A stretch of DNA of 64,000 nucleotides from an uncultured Acetatifactor sp. (GTDB lineage: Bacteria > Bacillota > Clostridia > Lachnospirales > Lachnospiraceae), in NCBI GenBank assembly GCA_910584865.1, contig CAJUCE010000004.1, positions 117,659 to 181,658 of the forward strand, given 5' to 3'. The notes beneath the pieces are model-generated. The model ran no database searches and was not told the DNA's origin. It was given only the letters and a program-made list of their open reading frames with translations. The position numbers were made by a program, and so were the translations under genes. Shown piece after piece: positions 44,085 to 52,333 of this stretch (positions within the stretch are counted from its first letter, which is position 1; each line of letters starts with the position of its first letter).

Positions 44085-45773
44085 TCAGCCCTCTTCGCCG
44101 GTTGCCTGGGAATCACTACTTTCTTCACCGGAGGCCTGAGATTCATTATTTTCTTCACCGGAGGACGCCGCTTCTCCTTCTTCACCGGAAGTCTGCTCAT
44201 CAGCGTTTCCTTCATCCGACGCACCGGACTCCTCCCCGCTTGCTGCAGCGGCAGCCTCTTCCTCCGCTCTTATCTTCAGATAGGCCAGATGATCCTTCGG
44301 ATCCTGCACATCCACATTCTCCGTAAAGGTCCCCAAATACTCCGAAACCTTCTCATTGCGCAGCGTGGTCCTGATTCTCTGCATCCACTCTGGATCATTG
44401 AGTCCCTTATAGTATACGACATAGGTATAATTTTCGGAAGCCGGCGATATGACAGCCGTGTCACCTACCTGTCGGCTGCTGTCGTTCATCCATTCTGCAA
44501 TCTCTGTGGGAACGTCCGTCGTCATTACGCCCTCCAACAGACCGCCTTCCACAGTCGTAATTGCCGGATCATTGTACTTGTCACAGATTTCCGCGAATGT
44601 CTCCTCCGTTGCAGCGCCGCTCTTCCACTCATCCAGAATGGCCTGTCCGTTGTCTTCGGCCGTCAGGGCCACCCGGACATCCACTGTGGGCGTCTGCGCC
44701 AGATAGCGCTTCTCAAACCCCACCACATAATACTTATGGTTGGTGCTGTCCTCAATTACGGAAGTGTCTCCCTGTTTCCGCTCCTTATCAAACAGCCAGT
44801 CCGTCAGAACATAGCTCATCGAAGCCTTCCTTGCGTCGGTAATCAGTTCACCCTCTGTCATCACACTTGCTTCCAGCTTGTCCGCCTCTTCCTTTGCCGC
44901 TTCCATAGCCGCGGCAATCTCTGCTTCAGAAGGCTGATAAGGCTCCTCTTCGCCTTCTCCCTCTTCACTGCCTTCTTCGCCGCCCTCTTCCGGCTCTACG
45001 GGATCTGCCAGCTCGGTAGGCTCAGTGGGCAACTCTGCATCGACTTCCACCCTATAATAATCAATGGAATCATAAGTATCGGCATTTTCCTCGTAATACG
45101 CCTGAATCTCTTCCTCCGAAGGCGACAGCTTCTCCGCCATCGCTTCCGTATAAGCCCCCACATAAAAGCTCTCTTCCAGATACGGCTTTACTCTCGCCTG
45201 TGTGGCATAGGGACCGTACAGTTCCTTCAGATAACTCTTCATGGTGCTTCCGGCCTCCGAAACCGCTTCTTTCAAGGTTTCCTGATACTCACTGTAATCC
45301 TCTGCCGTATCATAGGTGAATCCTTCCGCTCTGGCTTCCTTTTCGATCCCCTTATTCCGCGCTATATTCTGGACTGCTAATTCCTCAAAATAATCTCCCC
45401 AAGTCATGGTCTCCGAATACATCTGCGTATCCACATCCCTGGTCATATCCAGCCCGAAATAGCCCAGATAGGCGCCGTACTGATTGAGATAACTGCTGCG
45501 GGCCACATTATAATTGTAGTCAAACTCCGCCTTGGAAATCTTTTCCCCATTCACCGTAACATAGATCCCGTTTATCGTTAGGTAATTCCGAATGGGAAAA
45601 GATGCCACAAGACACACCAGGGCAACTACCACCGCGATTCCGATGATACGGCTGACCCTCTCCTCCCTGGCGGCTTTTTCTTTCTGCTCTTTTCTCCTTT
45701 GCATCTTCAGATCGTATTTTGTCACTATCTTTTCCGGCTCCTGCCCATTGTTCTGTGTTTCTTTCTTAGGCAT
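44085..45773 (-). CDS. SurA/PrsA-like membrane-anchored chaperone or PPIase
   Basis: A 562-residue protein. It has a charged cytoplasmic start, one membrane helix (about 44-64) and then a SurA N-terminal-like domain (VNGEKISKAEFDYNYN). An acidic insert rich in Glu/Pro (about 245-285) separates it from a parvulin-like region (GDTSVIEDSTNHKYYVVGF and TPTVDVRVAL). The last 60 residues are a Ser/Gly/Glu repeat (SGEE units). It probably folds exported proteins at the membrane. Peptidyl-prolyl isomerase activity is not certain. Confidence 0.75.
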   Translation of the reverse strand: MPKKETQNNGQEPEKIVTKYDLKMQRRKEQKEKAAREERVSRIIGIAVVVALVCLVASFPIRNYLTINGIYVTVNGEKISKAEFDYNYNVARSSYLNQYGAYLGYFGLDMTRDVDTQMYSETMTWGDYFEELAVQNIARNKGIEKEARAEGFTYDTAEDYSEYQETLKEAVSEAGSTMKSYLKELYGPYATQARVKPYLEESFYVGAYTEAMAEKLSPSEEEIQAYYEENADTYDSIDYYRVEVDAELPTEPTELADPVEPEEGGEEGSEEGEGEEEPYQPSEAEIAAAMEAAKEEADKLEASVMTEGELITDARKASMSYVLTDWLFDKERKQGDTSVIEDSTNHKYYVVGFEKRYLAQTPTVDVRVALTAEDNGQAILDEWKSGAATEETFAEICDKYNDPAITTVEGGLLEGVMTTDVPTEIAEWMNDSSRQVGDTAVISPASENYTYVVYYKGLNDPEWMQRIRTTLRNEKVSEYLGTFTENVDVQDPKDHLAYLKIRAEEEAAAAASGEESGASDEGNADEQTSGEEGEAASSGEENNESQASGEESSDSQATGEEG

Positions 45774-45864
45774 GATACTTATCTCCCTTCCCGTTATTCA
45801 CTGCCTTTTGCCGCAATCTTTACCGCAAATATATATTTTACAGCATTTTCTGCAAAATGGGAAG

Positions 45865-47538
45865 CTATTTCACATATTTTTCAAGTTTTTCCACAATATT
45901 TTTTATGCAGCCGGGCTCAAAGGGGCTCATAAGCCCTACTTCTTTAATCATATTGGTAAAAAAATCCGCTGCGGAAAGCCTGCACAGTTTCAGGTAGCTC
46001 TCCCACGCTGACTGGAAATCCTCGTCCATCTTCACCTTATACTGCAACGCACAGGTCTGTGCCAGGCTGTAATCGATATAATAGAAGGGAGAATTGTAGA
46101 TATGCTGCTGTTTCTGCCAGAAACCGCCCTTCCCCATAAATTCATCATCGCCATAATCCTGATGCGGCCTGTACTCCCGCTCCAGCTTCAGCCATGCCGC
46201 ATGTCTATCGGCCGGTGTCATATCCGGATTCTCGTACACAATATGCTGAAACTCATCCACCATACAGCCATAGGGAATAAAGGCCGCGGAATCCTCCAGA
46301 TGCATCTCGATATAATCCTGTGCCCTGTCGCCGAAAAACAGCGGCATCCATTTCTGAGTGAAGAACTCCATGGACATGGAGTGAATCTCTGCCGTTTCCA
46401 TCGTAATATCCGCATGCTCCCGAATCGGGTCCTTACCGGAGAGATATCCCTGGAAAGCATGTCCGCATTCATGTGTTATGACATCAACGTCACCGCTGGT
46501 ACCGTTGAAATTGGCAAATACAAAAGGCGACTGATAAACCGGCATATATGTCATATATCCGCCTGCGCGCTTGGTCTTCCGTCCCAATACGTCGAAGAGC
46601 TCATTCTCCATCATAAAATCATAAAATTCCTTCGTCTCCGGAGAAAGTTCGCCGTACATCTTCTGCCCCGCCGCCAGAATCTCGTCAGGCGTGCCGAAGG
46701 GCGCCGGATTCCCTTCCTTGAAATATACGCTGGCATCAATATAGCTCAGTTTGTCAAGCCCCAGTCTCTGCCTCCTGCGGTCATGCAGTTTCTCCGCGAA
46801 GGGGACAAAGAACGCCTTGATCTGGCTACGGAAGGACTCTACCTCCTCCTTGCCGTAACAATTGCGCATCATCCTGTAATAACCCAGCTCCAGATAATTT
46901 TCATAGCCCATTTCCCTGGCCTGCGCAGTACGGTTCTTCACCAGTTTGTCATAGATTTCATCCAGCTTCTCTGCATTGGCCGCAAAAAAATCACTCTGCT
47001 TTTTATGCGCCGCGGCTCTGACACTTCTGTCAGAATGAACCAGATACGGACGCAGCAGCGACAGATTCAGCACCTTCCCATCAAACTCGATCTTTGCACC
47101 GGCGATCAGCTTATTATATTCCGTGGTGAGAGCGTTTTCCTCCTGCATCAGAGGAATCAGCTTCTCATCCATAGCCTTCCTGGACAGCTCCATATTCTTG
47201 AATGCCACCGCACCTATCTTCCCTTCCAGATAGTCCCGGTAAGGCGACGCATACAGCAACTTCTCATACTCCAGTACCAGATTATGATAAATCGGACTCT
47301 TTTCATTATAATATTCATGCTCTTTGTCATAAAATTCATCCGTGGTGTCTACATCGTAGCGGATGTGTGCAATAGTCATCTGGGTTCCGATGCGATCCGT
47401 CAATTCATAATACTTCTGATGTACCTTGAATTGCTCTTCTCCGCTGCCTGCATTTTGAAACGCTTCCATCAACCCTCTCATCTCTTTTTCAACCTGCTCA
47501 AAATCCACACGCTGATAGGGCATATCCTTAAATTTCAT
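45865..47538 (-). CDS. M3-family oligoendopeptidase
   Basis: I chose the start MKFKDMPYQRVD at 47538, with AGAGAGG upstream. The 557-residue cytosolic zinc peptidase has HECGH (H356, H360) and the downstream E of ETAEIHSMSMEFF, the M3 signature. It cleaves peptides of about 6-20 residues (PepF/oligoendopeptidase F type) in peptide turnover. Confidence 0.93.
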   Translation of the reverse strand: MKFKDMPYQRVDFEQVEKEMRGLMEAFQNAGSGEEQFKVHQKYYELTDRIGTQMTIAHIRYDVDTTDEFYDKEHEYYNEKSPIYHNLVLEYEKLLYASPYRDYLEGKIGAVAFKNMELSRKAMDEKLIPLMQEENALTTEYNKLIAGAKIEFDGKVLNLSLLRPYLVHSDRSVRAAAHKKQSDFFAANAEKLDEIYDKLVKNRTAQAREMGYENYLELGYYRMMRNCYGKEEVESFRSQIKAFFVPFAEKLHDRRRQRLGLDKLSYIDASVYFKEGNPAPFGTPDEILAAGQKMYGELSPETKEFYDFMMENELFDVLGRKTKRAGGYMTYMPVYQSPFVFANFNGTSGDVDVITHECGHAFQGYLSGKDPIREHADITMETAEIHSMSMEFFTQKWMPLFFGDRAQDYIEMHLEDSAAFIPYGCMVDEFQHIVYENPDMTPADRHAAWLKLEREYRPHQDYGDDEFMGKGGFWQKQQHIYNSPFYYIDYSLAQTCALQYKVKMDEDFQSAWESYLKLCRLSAADFFTNMIKEVGLMSPFEPGCIKNIVEKLEKYVK

Positions 47539-47692
47539 AATTTCAATCCTCTCTTCCCGCTTTATCGGCACTTTTGCTCTATTTTACATGATTCTTCCGC
47601 GCATGTAAACCTTTATTCCAAAACATTCCGTTCCGCATGCTTTTATTTCCATATTTCCCCTGCATTCTCCCGCATATCCGCATAATTTCATC

Positions 47693-47721
47693 TTGAAATC
47701 CGGCTGTGCTGGTGGTAATAT
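47693..47721 (+). promoter_or_regulatory. Sigma-A promoter of the 47770 membrane protein gene
   Basis: TTGAAA (47693-47698), a 17-base spacer and TAATAT (47716-47721), about 45 bases before the start codon. Confidence 0.55.
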
Positions 47722-47769
47722 AGATACAGTATTTTACATAAATTTTATAAATCCCGGAGGATAAGAAAC

Positions 47770-48891
47770 ATGTTTGAAGAATTGAAAAAGAAAATTCTCA
47801 AAAGCTCTCTCTTTGGCTCCATCATCATGATCGTCATCGGCCTTGGTCTGGCCGGCTGGTTCGCGATGGATGCATTCTATGCCATTACCGGCTATGCAGA
47901 CTTCTCCCAATTGTCTCCTGACCAGCTCAATAACCAGCTGGTAGAGGTCAACCTTACAGACAACTATGGCTGCTATCTGGAAGCATGGGAGAAAAATACC
48001 AAAACAAATCAGACCAAAACCACGCATTACTACTATGTCATCCTTGCAGGCGATGAATATTCTGCAACGGACTGGTGTTACGTGTCCGTCAAGGTTCCTG
48101 CCAGCTACGGCAGCAAAATGGATGCCATGACAGAGAATACTTACAATGAGCTAGATTCCGAACCCCTGTATCTGGCCGGTCAGATCAAAAAGCTGGACGC
48201 AGAAGAGACTTCCTATTTTCAGGGCTTTTTCAGAGACGCTGGTTTTTCAGACGATGAAATCGCGGAAATGACTCTTCCCTATTATATTCAGTGCTTCTCC
48301 AGCAAGGCCAGCATGAACTTTGTTTTCATTGCCGCTTTTGCCGTAGGCGCCTTCCTTTTGATCTTCGGTATATTCAGAATTGCAAAGGTCGCAGGCGGAA
48401 GCTCCCTGAAGAAGCTGCGCAAAGATATCGAGAGCGCGGGCTATTCAGAATCTATGATCGATTCCGATTTCAGAAACGCCAAATCCTTTGACAAAAAAGG
48501 CACTCTGAAGATGGGACGCCTGATGACATACTATATTTCCGGTTCCGATGCCAGAGCTATTCCCAACAGCAAGATGATGTGGGCCTATCAGAACACCGTC
48601 ACCCATCGTACCAACGGTGTCAAGACCGGTACCACCTACAATGTCATGATCTTCGATGAGATCACTCCCAAGGGACATACCTTTGCCGTTGCCAATGAGT
48701 CCATCGCCCAGGATATGCTTACGCTGATCAATACCATGCTCCCCTGGGTAGTAGTAGGCTATTCCGACGAATTAAAGAAACTTTACAATAAAGACCGTTC
48801 TCAGTTCCTGCAGCTGCGTTACAATACCTGTGAACATACTGCCGTAGAAGCTGCTGCCGCTGAAGAATCAGCTGCCGGCGGACAGCCATAA
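47770..48891 (+). CDS. Two-helix membrane protein of unknown function
   Basis: A 373-residue protein. Transmembrane helices lie at about 15-37 and 182-205, with an extracytoplasmic domain between them that has aromatic and Gly-rich strands (NNQLVEVNLTDNYGCYLEAW). The cytoplasmic half (about 210-350) is well structured, and the Ala/Glu-rich end is disordered. CCCGGAGG precedes the start. I think related proteins are widespread in Lachnospiraceae under a DUF label, but I cannot assign the number with certainty. It is monocistronic, with its own promoter and terminator. Confidence 0.75.
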   Translation: MFEELKKKILKSSLFGSIIMIVIGLGLAGWFAMDAFYAITGYADFSQLSPDQLNNQLVEVNLTDNYGCYLEAWEKNTKTNQTKTTHYYYVILAGDEYSATDWCYVSVKVPASYGSKMDAMTENTYNELDSEPLYLAGQIKKLDAEETSYFQGFFRDAGFSDDEIAEMTLPYYIQCFSSKASMNFVFIAAFAVGAFLLIFGIFRIAKVAGGSSLKKLRKDIESAGYSESMIDSDFRNAKSFDKKGTLKMGRLMTYYISGSDARAIPNSKMMWAYQNTVTHRTNGVKTGTTYNVMIFDEITPKGHTFAVANESIAQDMLTLINTMLPWVVVGYSDELKKLYNKDRSQFLQLRYNTCEHTAVEAAAAEESAAGGQP

Positions 48892-48942
48892 GCTTTTCTG
48901 AAAGACACTTTTATCGGCTGCCGGCTTCCGAAATGAAAAAAC

Positions 48943-48987
48943 AAAATCCGGGAAGTTTCCTGCCTCAAAGCAGGACTCCCGGATTTT
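48943..48987. terminator. Bidirectional terminator between convergent genes
   Basis: AAAATCCGGGA and TCCCGGATTTT pair around a loop that holds a nested TCCTGC/GCAGGA stem. A- and T-runs on both sides suit it to both the plus-strand membrane protein gene and the minus-strand lyase gene. Confidence 0.8.
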
Positions 48988-49050
48988 CCCATCTGTACTA
49001 TGCATTGCAAACTAATTCCGGTTTCAGACGCTCCCGGTCAGAGGCAGTTC

Positions 49051-50934
49051 TTACAGCATCTCCACTCGAAAACAGGACTGCGTCTCCCCCTCTGCTCCCT
49101 CTAACGGCACTTCCCACTGCAGCAGCCAGACATCCCGCCTGATCCCGCCGTGATCGCTGAACTCCCGGCGGCTGCGGCAAATTGCTCCATCCACTCCTTC
49201 CACAGTGACCAGACATCCGCCGCTTTTTCCTTTGATGCGAATGGTATTGCCGCAAATCTCCGGTTCCCACTCCGTGATCAGGTTCTCCTTTATAGACTGC
49301 AGCCGGCCGTTCATTTTGAAGCAGTCTCTCACCGATAATGTCCCGTTCTCCTCATTCCAATCAAGGGTGCGCACCAAAGATTTCAACTCCGGATTGGCAT
49401 AGGCTCCTCCAAAGCCGATCACCGTTCTTCCCAAACCGTCCGCCTCAAAACTGCTGCAGCCGTACCCGCTGCCCGGCATCTGCTCCCTATCGTTGATAAG
49501 AGGTACATTGTGTCCTAAGGAACGGCAGCACAGAAAATCATAACGTTTCTCTGAAAAATAGTCCCTGGTATATTCTCCGCACCCCAAATCTGCCAGCAGA
49601 AACTCCTTCCCGTTTAGATAAAAAAAGCTCCCCACATCATTGTGGTTATGGGGCTCGCCGTTGTGCCCGCCCTTAGCCGCCATGCCTGCGCCGTTTCTGC
49701 TCCTGCATATGCTCCATTGGGCATCCGGAAGGATAATTTGGGAAGCAGCTGCCTCTCTCGCAGGCTCCCTCACTGAAGATGCCGCTTTTGATGCTGCAGT
49801 TCCTGCAAAACTCCGTTCTCCAGATAATTTCTCCGACTTCACACTTCCTGCCGTATTTGGTTCTCCTGATGCCACCTTCAGGTTTACCATTCCTGCACAT
49901 TCCCCACGCCGCAGAAAATCCGTGTAATCCTTCGTCCAAGCCAGATTGCGATACAGTCCCATCCATCGATAACAATTGTCGTCATTCAGCCCGGCCTCCC
50001 GCTCCATGGGCGGAATCCCGGCCTCCGGATACTTCTGCGCCAGATAGCAGGTAAGCCCGGGACGGAAAGTATCGTCCGTGAAACCGTCGGCAAAGCTTAC
50101 GGTCTTCCCGGAAGGGAAATAACATTTCGCCTGAAACGCCGCTATTTTCGCCAGCTTTTCATTCTGGAACAGATCGCTTTTTCCCCCGGTAAATTCGTAG
50201 AGCTGCTGTGCAAATCCGGTAAAATAGGTCATGCCGTAGGTAAAATAGCCCAGCCCCTCCAGACAGGCGCCGTCCCCGGCGAAGCTTTTCAGATAGTAAT
50301 GCTCCAGAGAATAACAAACCCTGTCCAAGATCCGACGGAGTGTTTCCGTTTCCTCTCCCGTCAGCTGCTCAGCCCTCTCTCCCAACAAATAAATCGCCGC
50401 GCTGCCTATACTGCCGCCGCATACGGCGCACCAGTTGCTCTCACCGTACTCCCAGTGACTGTATGGCGCCCGGGACTGCGCAAAAGGAACCAGTACCCGG
50501 CGCATCACCTCCCTGCGGGCCTCCTCCGAAACCTCCGCCGAAAGCCTGTCCTTCAGCAGATATGTAATCTCCGCAAGCGTCTGCGCGGTCTCCGACGCAA
50601 ACAAATCTACATAAATACGCCAGTTTTCATCCGCCTTACGGTTCACATGAGCCGGCAACGCCCAACATTCCTCGCCGCAGATATCCCGAATAACCTCCTC
50701 CAGCTTCAAAATGTCCCGCTCTTCCCCATCCAGGATTCCCTTCAGCCCGAAGACGGCAAGATACTTTCTCCGCAGGAAATAGACTCCCTCATAGGTTAGA
50801 CGGTTTCCCGTATTTTCATAGATTGCAAACAGTTCTTCTGTGACAGCCGGCACTTTCTCCCCCCGCAGGGCATCCGCTTCCCTTCGAATAGAACTGCAAT
50901 AATCTGCATAAAACCGTTCCAGCTCCGCCAACAT
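49051..50934 (-). CDS. Heparinase II/III-like polysaccharide lyase
   Basis: I chose the start MLAELERFYADY at 50934, with GGGAGG upstream. The 627-residue protein has an alpha/alpha toroid N-terminal domain and a C-terminal beta-sandwich of the heparinase II/III family, with the signature GEPHNHNDVGSFF and GHNVPL. It should cleave acidic polysaccharides by beta-elimination. A 45-residue Ser/Ala-rich insert (about 385-430) splits the two domains. There is no signal peptide, so it probably acts on imported oligosaccharides. No sugar transporter is adjacent. Confidence 0.82.
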   Translation of the reverse strand: MLAELERFYADYCSSIRREADALRGEKVPAVTEELFAIYENTGNRLTYEGVYFLRRKYLAVFGLKGILDGEERDILKLEEVIRDICGEECWALPAHVNRKADENWRIYVDLFASETAQTLAEITYLLKDRLSAEVSEEARREVMRRVLVPFAQSRAPYSHWEYGESNWCAVCGGSIGSAAIYLLGERAEQLTGEETETLRRILDRVCYSLEHYYLKSFAGDGACLEGLGYFTYGMTYFTGFAQQLYEFTGGKSDLFQNEKLAKIAAFQAKCYFPSGKTVSFADGFTDDTFRPGLTCYLAQKYPEAGIPPMEREAGLNDDNCYRWMGLYRNLAWTKDYTDFLRRGECAGMVNLKVASGEPNTAGSVKSEKLSGERSFAGTAASKAASSVREPAREAAASQIILPDAQWSICRSRNGAGMAAKGGHNGEPHNHNDVGSFFYLNGKEFLLADLGCGEYTRDYFSEKRYDFLCCRSLGHNVPLINDREQMPGSGYGCSSFEADGLGRTVIGFGGAYANPELKSLVRTLDWNEENGTLSVRDCFKMNGRLQSIKENLITEWEPEICGNTIRIKGKSGGCLVTVEGVDGAICRSRREFSDHGGIRRDVWLLQWEVPLEGAEGETQSCFRVEML

Positions 50935-50968
50935 ATATTCTCCCTCCCGGCCGCTCTTTTCCGGACAA

Positions 50969-51292
50969 TCATGAATTTTGCTGCAATATCTTTTTATAGT
51001 TCCGATATACCACATAAATCCCTAAGGTACAGTTGAAGCCTATCATAACTATTCCGATTACAGGCAAAATAAAGCAGCCAAGACCTGCAGCCACAAACGC
51101 AGCCGCATATTTTCTATATAACGCAGCCATTTGTTTATTGTACTCCTCTACATTCCTCACCTTTGATTTAAGTGTTGTATCCCCGCTCCAAAAATTGATT
51201 GGCTCATCGCTGTTTCTGCCAAATGCGGCCAGAATGAAAAAGGGCAGGGAGCACATCAAACAACATATCATCCCGATAATATTTCCAACCAA
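50969..51292 (-). CDS. Small two-helix membrane protein, unknown
   Basis: I chose the TTG at 51292 because GGGGAGG lies 6 bases upstream; a GTG at 51310 is in frame. About 107 residues, with hydrophobic helices near 1-22 and 68-95 joined by a charged stretch (NVEEYNKQMAALYRKYAAA). It resembles small Firmicutes membrane proteins without a known role. It lies between the lyase gene and a decayed regulator. Confidence 0.6.
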   Translation of the reverse strand: MVGNIIGMICCLMCSLPFFILAAFGRNSDEPINFWSGDTTLKSKVRNVEEYNKQMAALYRKYAAAFVAAGLGCFILPVIGIVMIGFNCTLGIYVVYRNYKKILQQNS

Positions 51293-51306
51293 ATCAATAC
51301 CTCCCC

Positions 51307-51648
51307 TCACTCATTGTCTCCAATTTCACAGGCCTTCCCTATATCTCGAAACGCCTCCGTCTCACGGACAAAGTTGAATTCTTCTCCTTCCATTTCCTTT
51401 CTCAGCCAGCTTACAGGGCCGCCCTCGTCGCTTCTGACGACTTTTCTCCCAAAATAGCTTCCCCTGTCTGCAAATAATGATGTATACCTGCCGTCACCCG
51501 ACTCCTCCAGATGCTCTGCCGCAAACGCATGCTGCCCGGCTTTTTTCAACGCTTCTATCGTCTTCTCTTCTTCCCCCAGCTCCGCATACCCTTTTGCAAT
51601 ATTCGTCCAGAGCAGATGGAGCGCATTATGCTCACGGCCATAGTTCCA
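51307..51648 (-). pseudogene. C-terminal remnant of an HTH-TPR regulator
   Basis: The frame reads from a stop at 51649-51651 as YGREHNALHLLWTNIAKGYA, ELGEEEKTIEALKKAGQHA and then DGRYTSLFADRGSY. This TPR-like end matches the C-terminal third of Cro/CI-type helix-turn-helix regulators common in Lachnospiraceae. The DNA-binding part is missing and no ATG with a ribosome site exists, so it is a truncated relic. Confidence 0.6.
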
Positions 51649-51752
51649 TCATACAAGAACCGGCGCCTGTTCTGATATGATTGTATACCGCATCCTGGTT
51701 TCCGGGCAATAACTGCATTGTTTAGCATTTGTTGTATTTTTCAACTGTCCGT

Positions 51753-52019
51753 TTATTTGCTTCCGTCAGCCCGGGTTCGCATAGAAAAGGAATCATCCGC
51801 AAACACGTCCCCTATTCTTCCCCGCGAACTCCGCCCGACGACGGGCTTCTCCATGGCTTTCTCCCGGGCGGACTTCCCATCCAGGGAATCCATCTCTGTC
51901 AATTTCAGGGCGTCCGCTTTATCCGCAAAGCTGCGCAGCGAAGATACATTATTGCAGTGCTCCGCCCCTTGCCGAATCTCACGATCAATTTCCTTGGCAA
52001 ACCTCTTTTTTAACAGCAT
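51753..52019 (-). pseudogene. Remnant beginning like BrxC, fused to unrecognised sequence
   Basis: From an ATG at 52019 with GGAAGGGG upstream it reads MLLKKRFAKEIDREI, which resembles the first residues of the BREX P-loop ATPase BrxC (about 1200 residues when complete). After about 16 residues the similarity stops and 70 residues of unknown origin follow, ending at 51753. It lies 62 bases downstream of the brxB remnant, the canonical brxB-brxC order. A short real gene is possible but less likely. Confidence 0.45.
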
Positions 52020-52080
52020 CTTTTGTATCCCCTTCCTTGTACGCTCCCCGTTTCTGTTGTCCAAAAATGAGGGCGCCCTT

Positions 52081-52322
52081 TTAACGTACAAGCCGGAAAG
52101 CCCTATAATAATTATCATCTTTCATCTCATTAAACAGAATCAATTCCTGTTCATTGCAAGTTCCCGGAAAAAACATCACTACCGGGACTCGGGCAAACGA
52201 CTGATGCAGATTATTGAGAGCCTTGTGTGAGCGCAGAATAGGGGTAACACTCTCCAATCCCAGTCAGGAAAACTACTGCATCCTCGGGCGTGTTCCCGAA
52301 TATACTGAACAATCAGACTGTC
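52081..52322 (-). pseudogene. brxB (DUF1788) 3' remnant of a BREX system
   Basis: The C-terminal 80 or so residues of BrxB can be read with two frame changes: DSLIVQYIREHA, then (shift near 52295) PEDAVVFLTGIGECYP, then (shift near 52245) LRSHKALNNLHQSF, VPVVMFFPGT, ELILFNEMKDDNYYRAFRLV and stop at 52081. These blocks are the most conserved part of DUF1788. The remnant ends 12 bases from the glmS stop, so a deletion joined it to glmS. The gap 51649-52333 holds only these relics. Confidence 0.72.
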
Positions 52323-52333
52323 CTGTTCCTGCC

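Noticed and set aside
46102..47685. A 527-codon plus-strand open frame opposite the M3 peptidase gene
   Set aside because: Antisense shadow of a clear zinc peptidase gene; low-complexity composition and no start signal.
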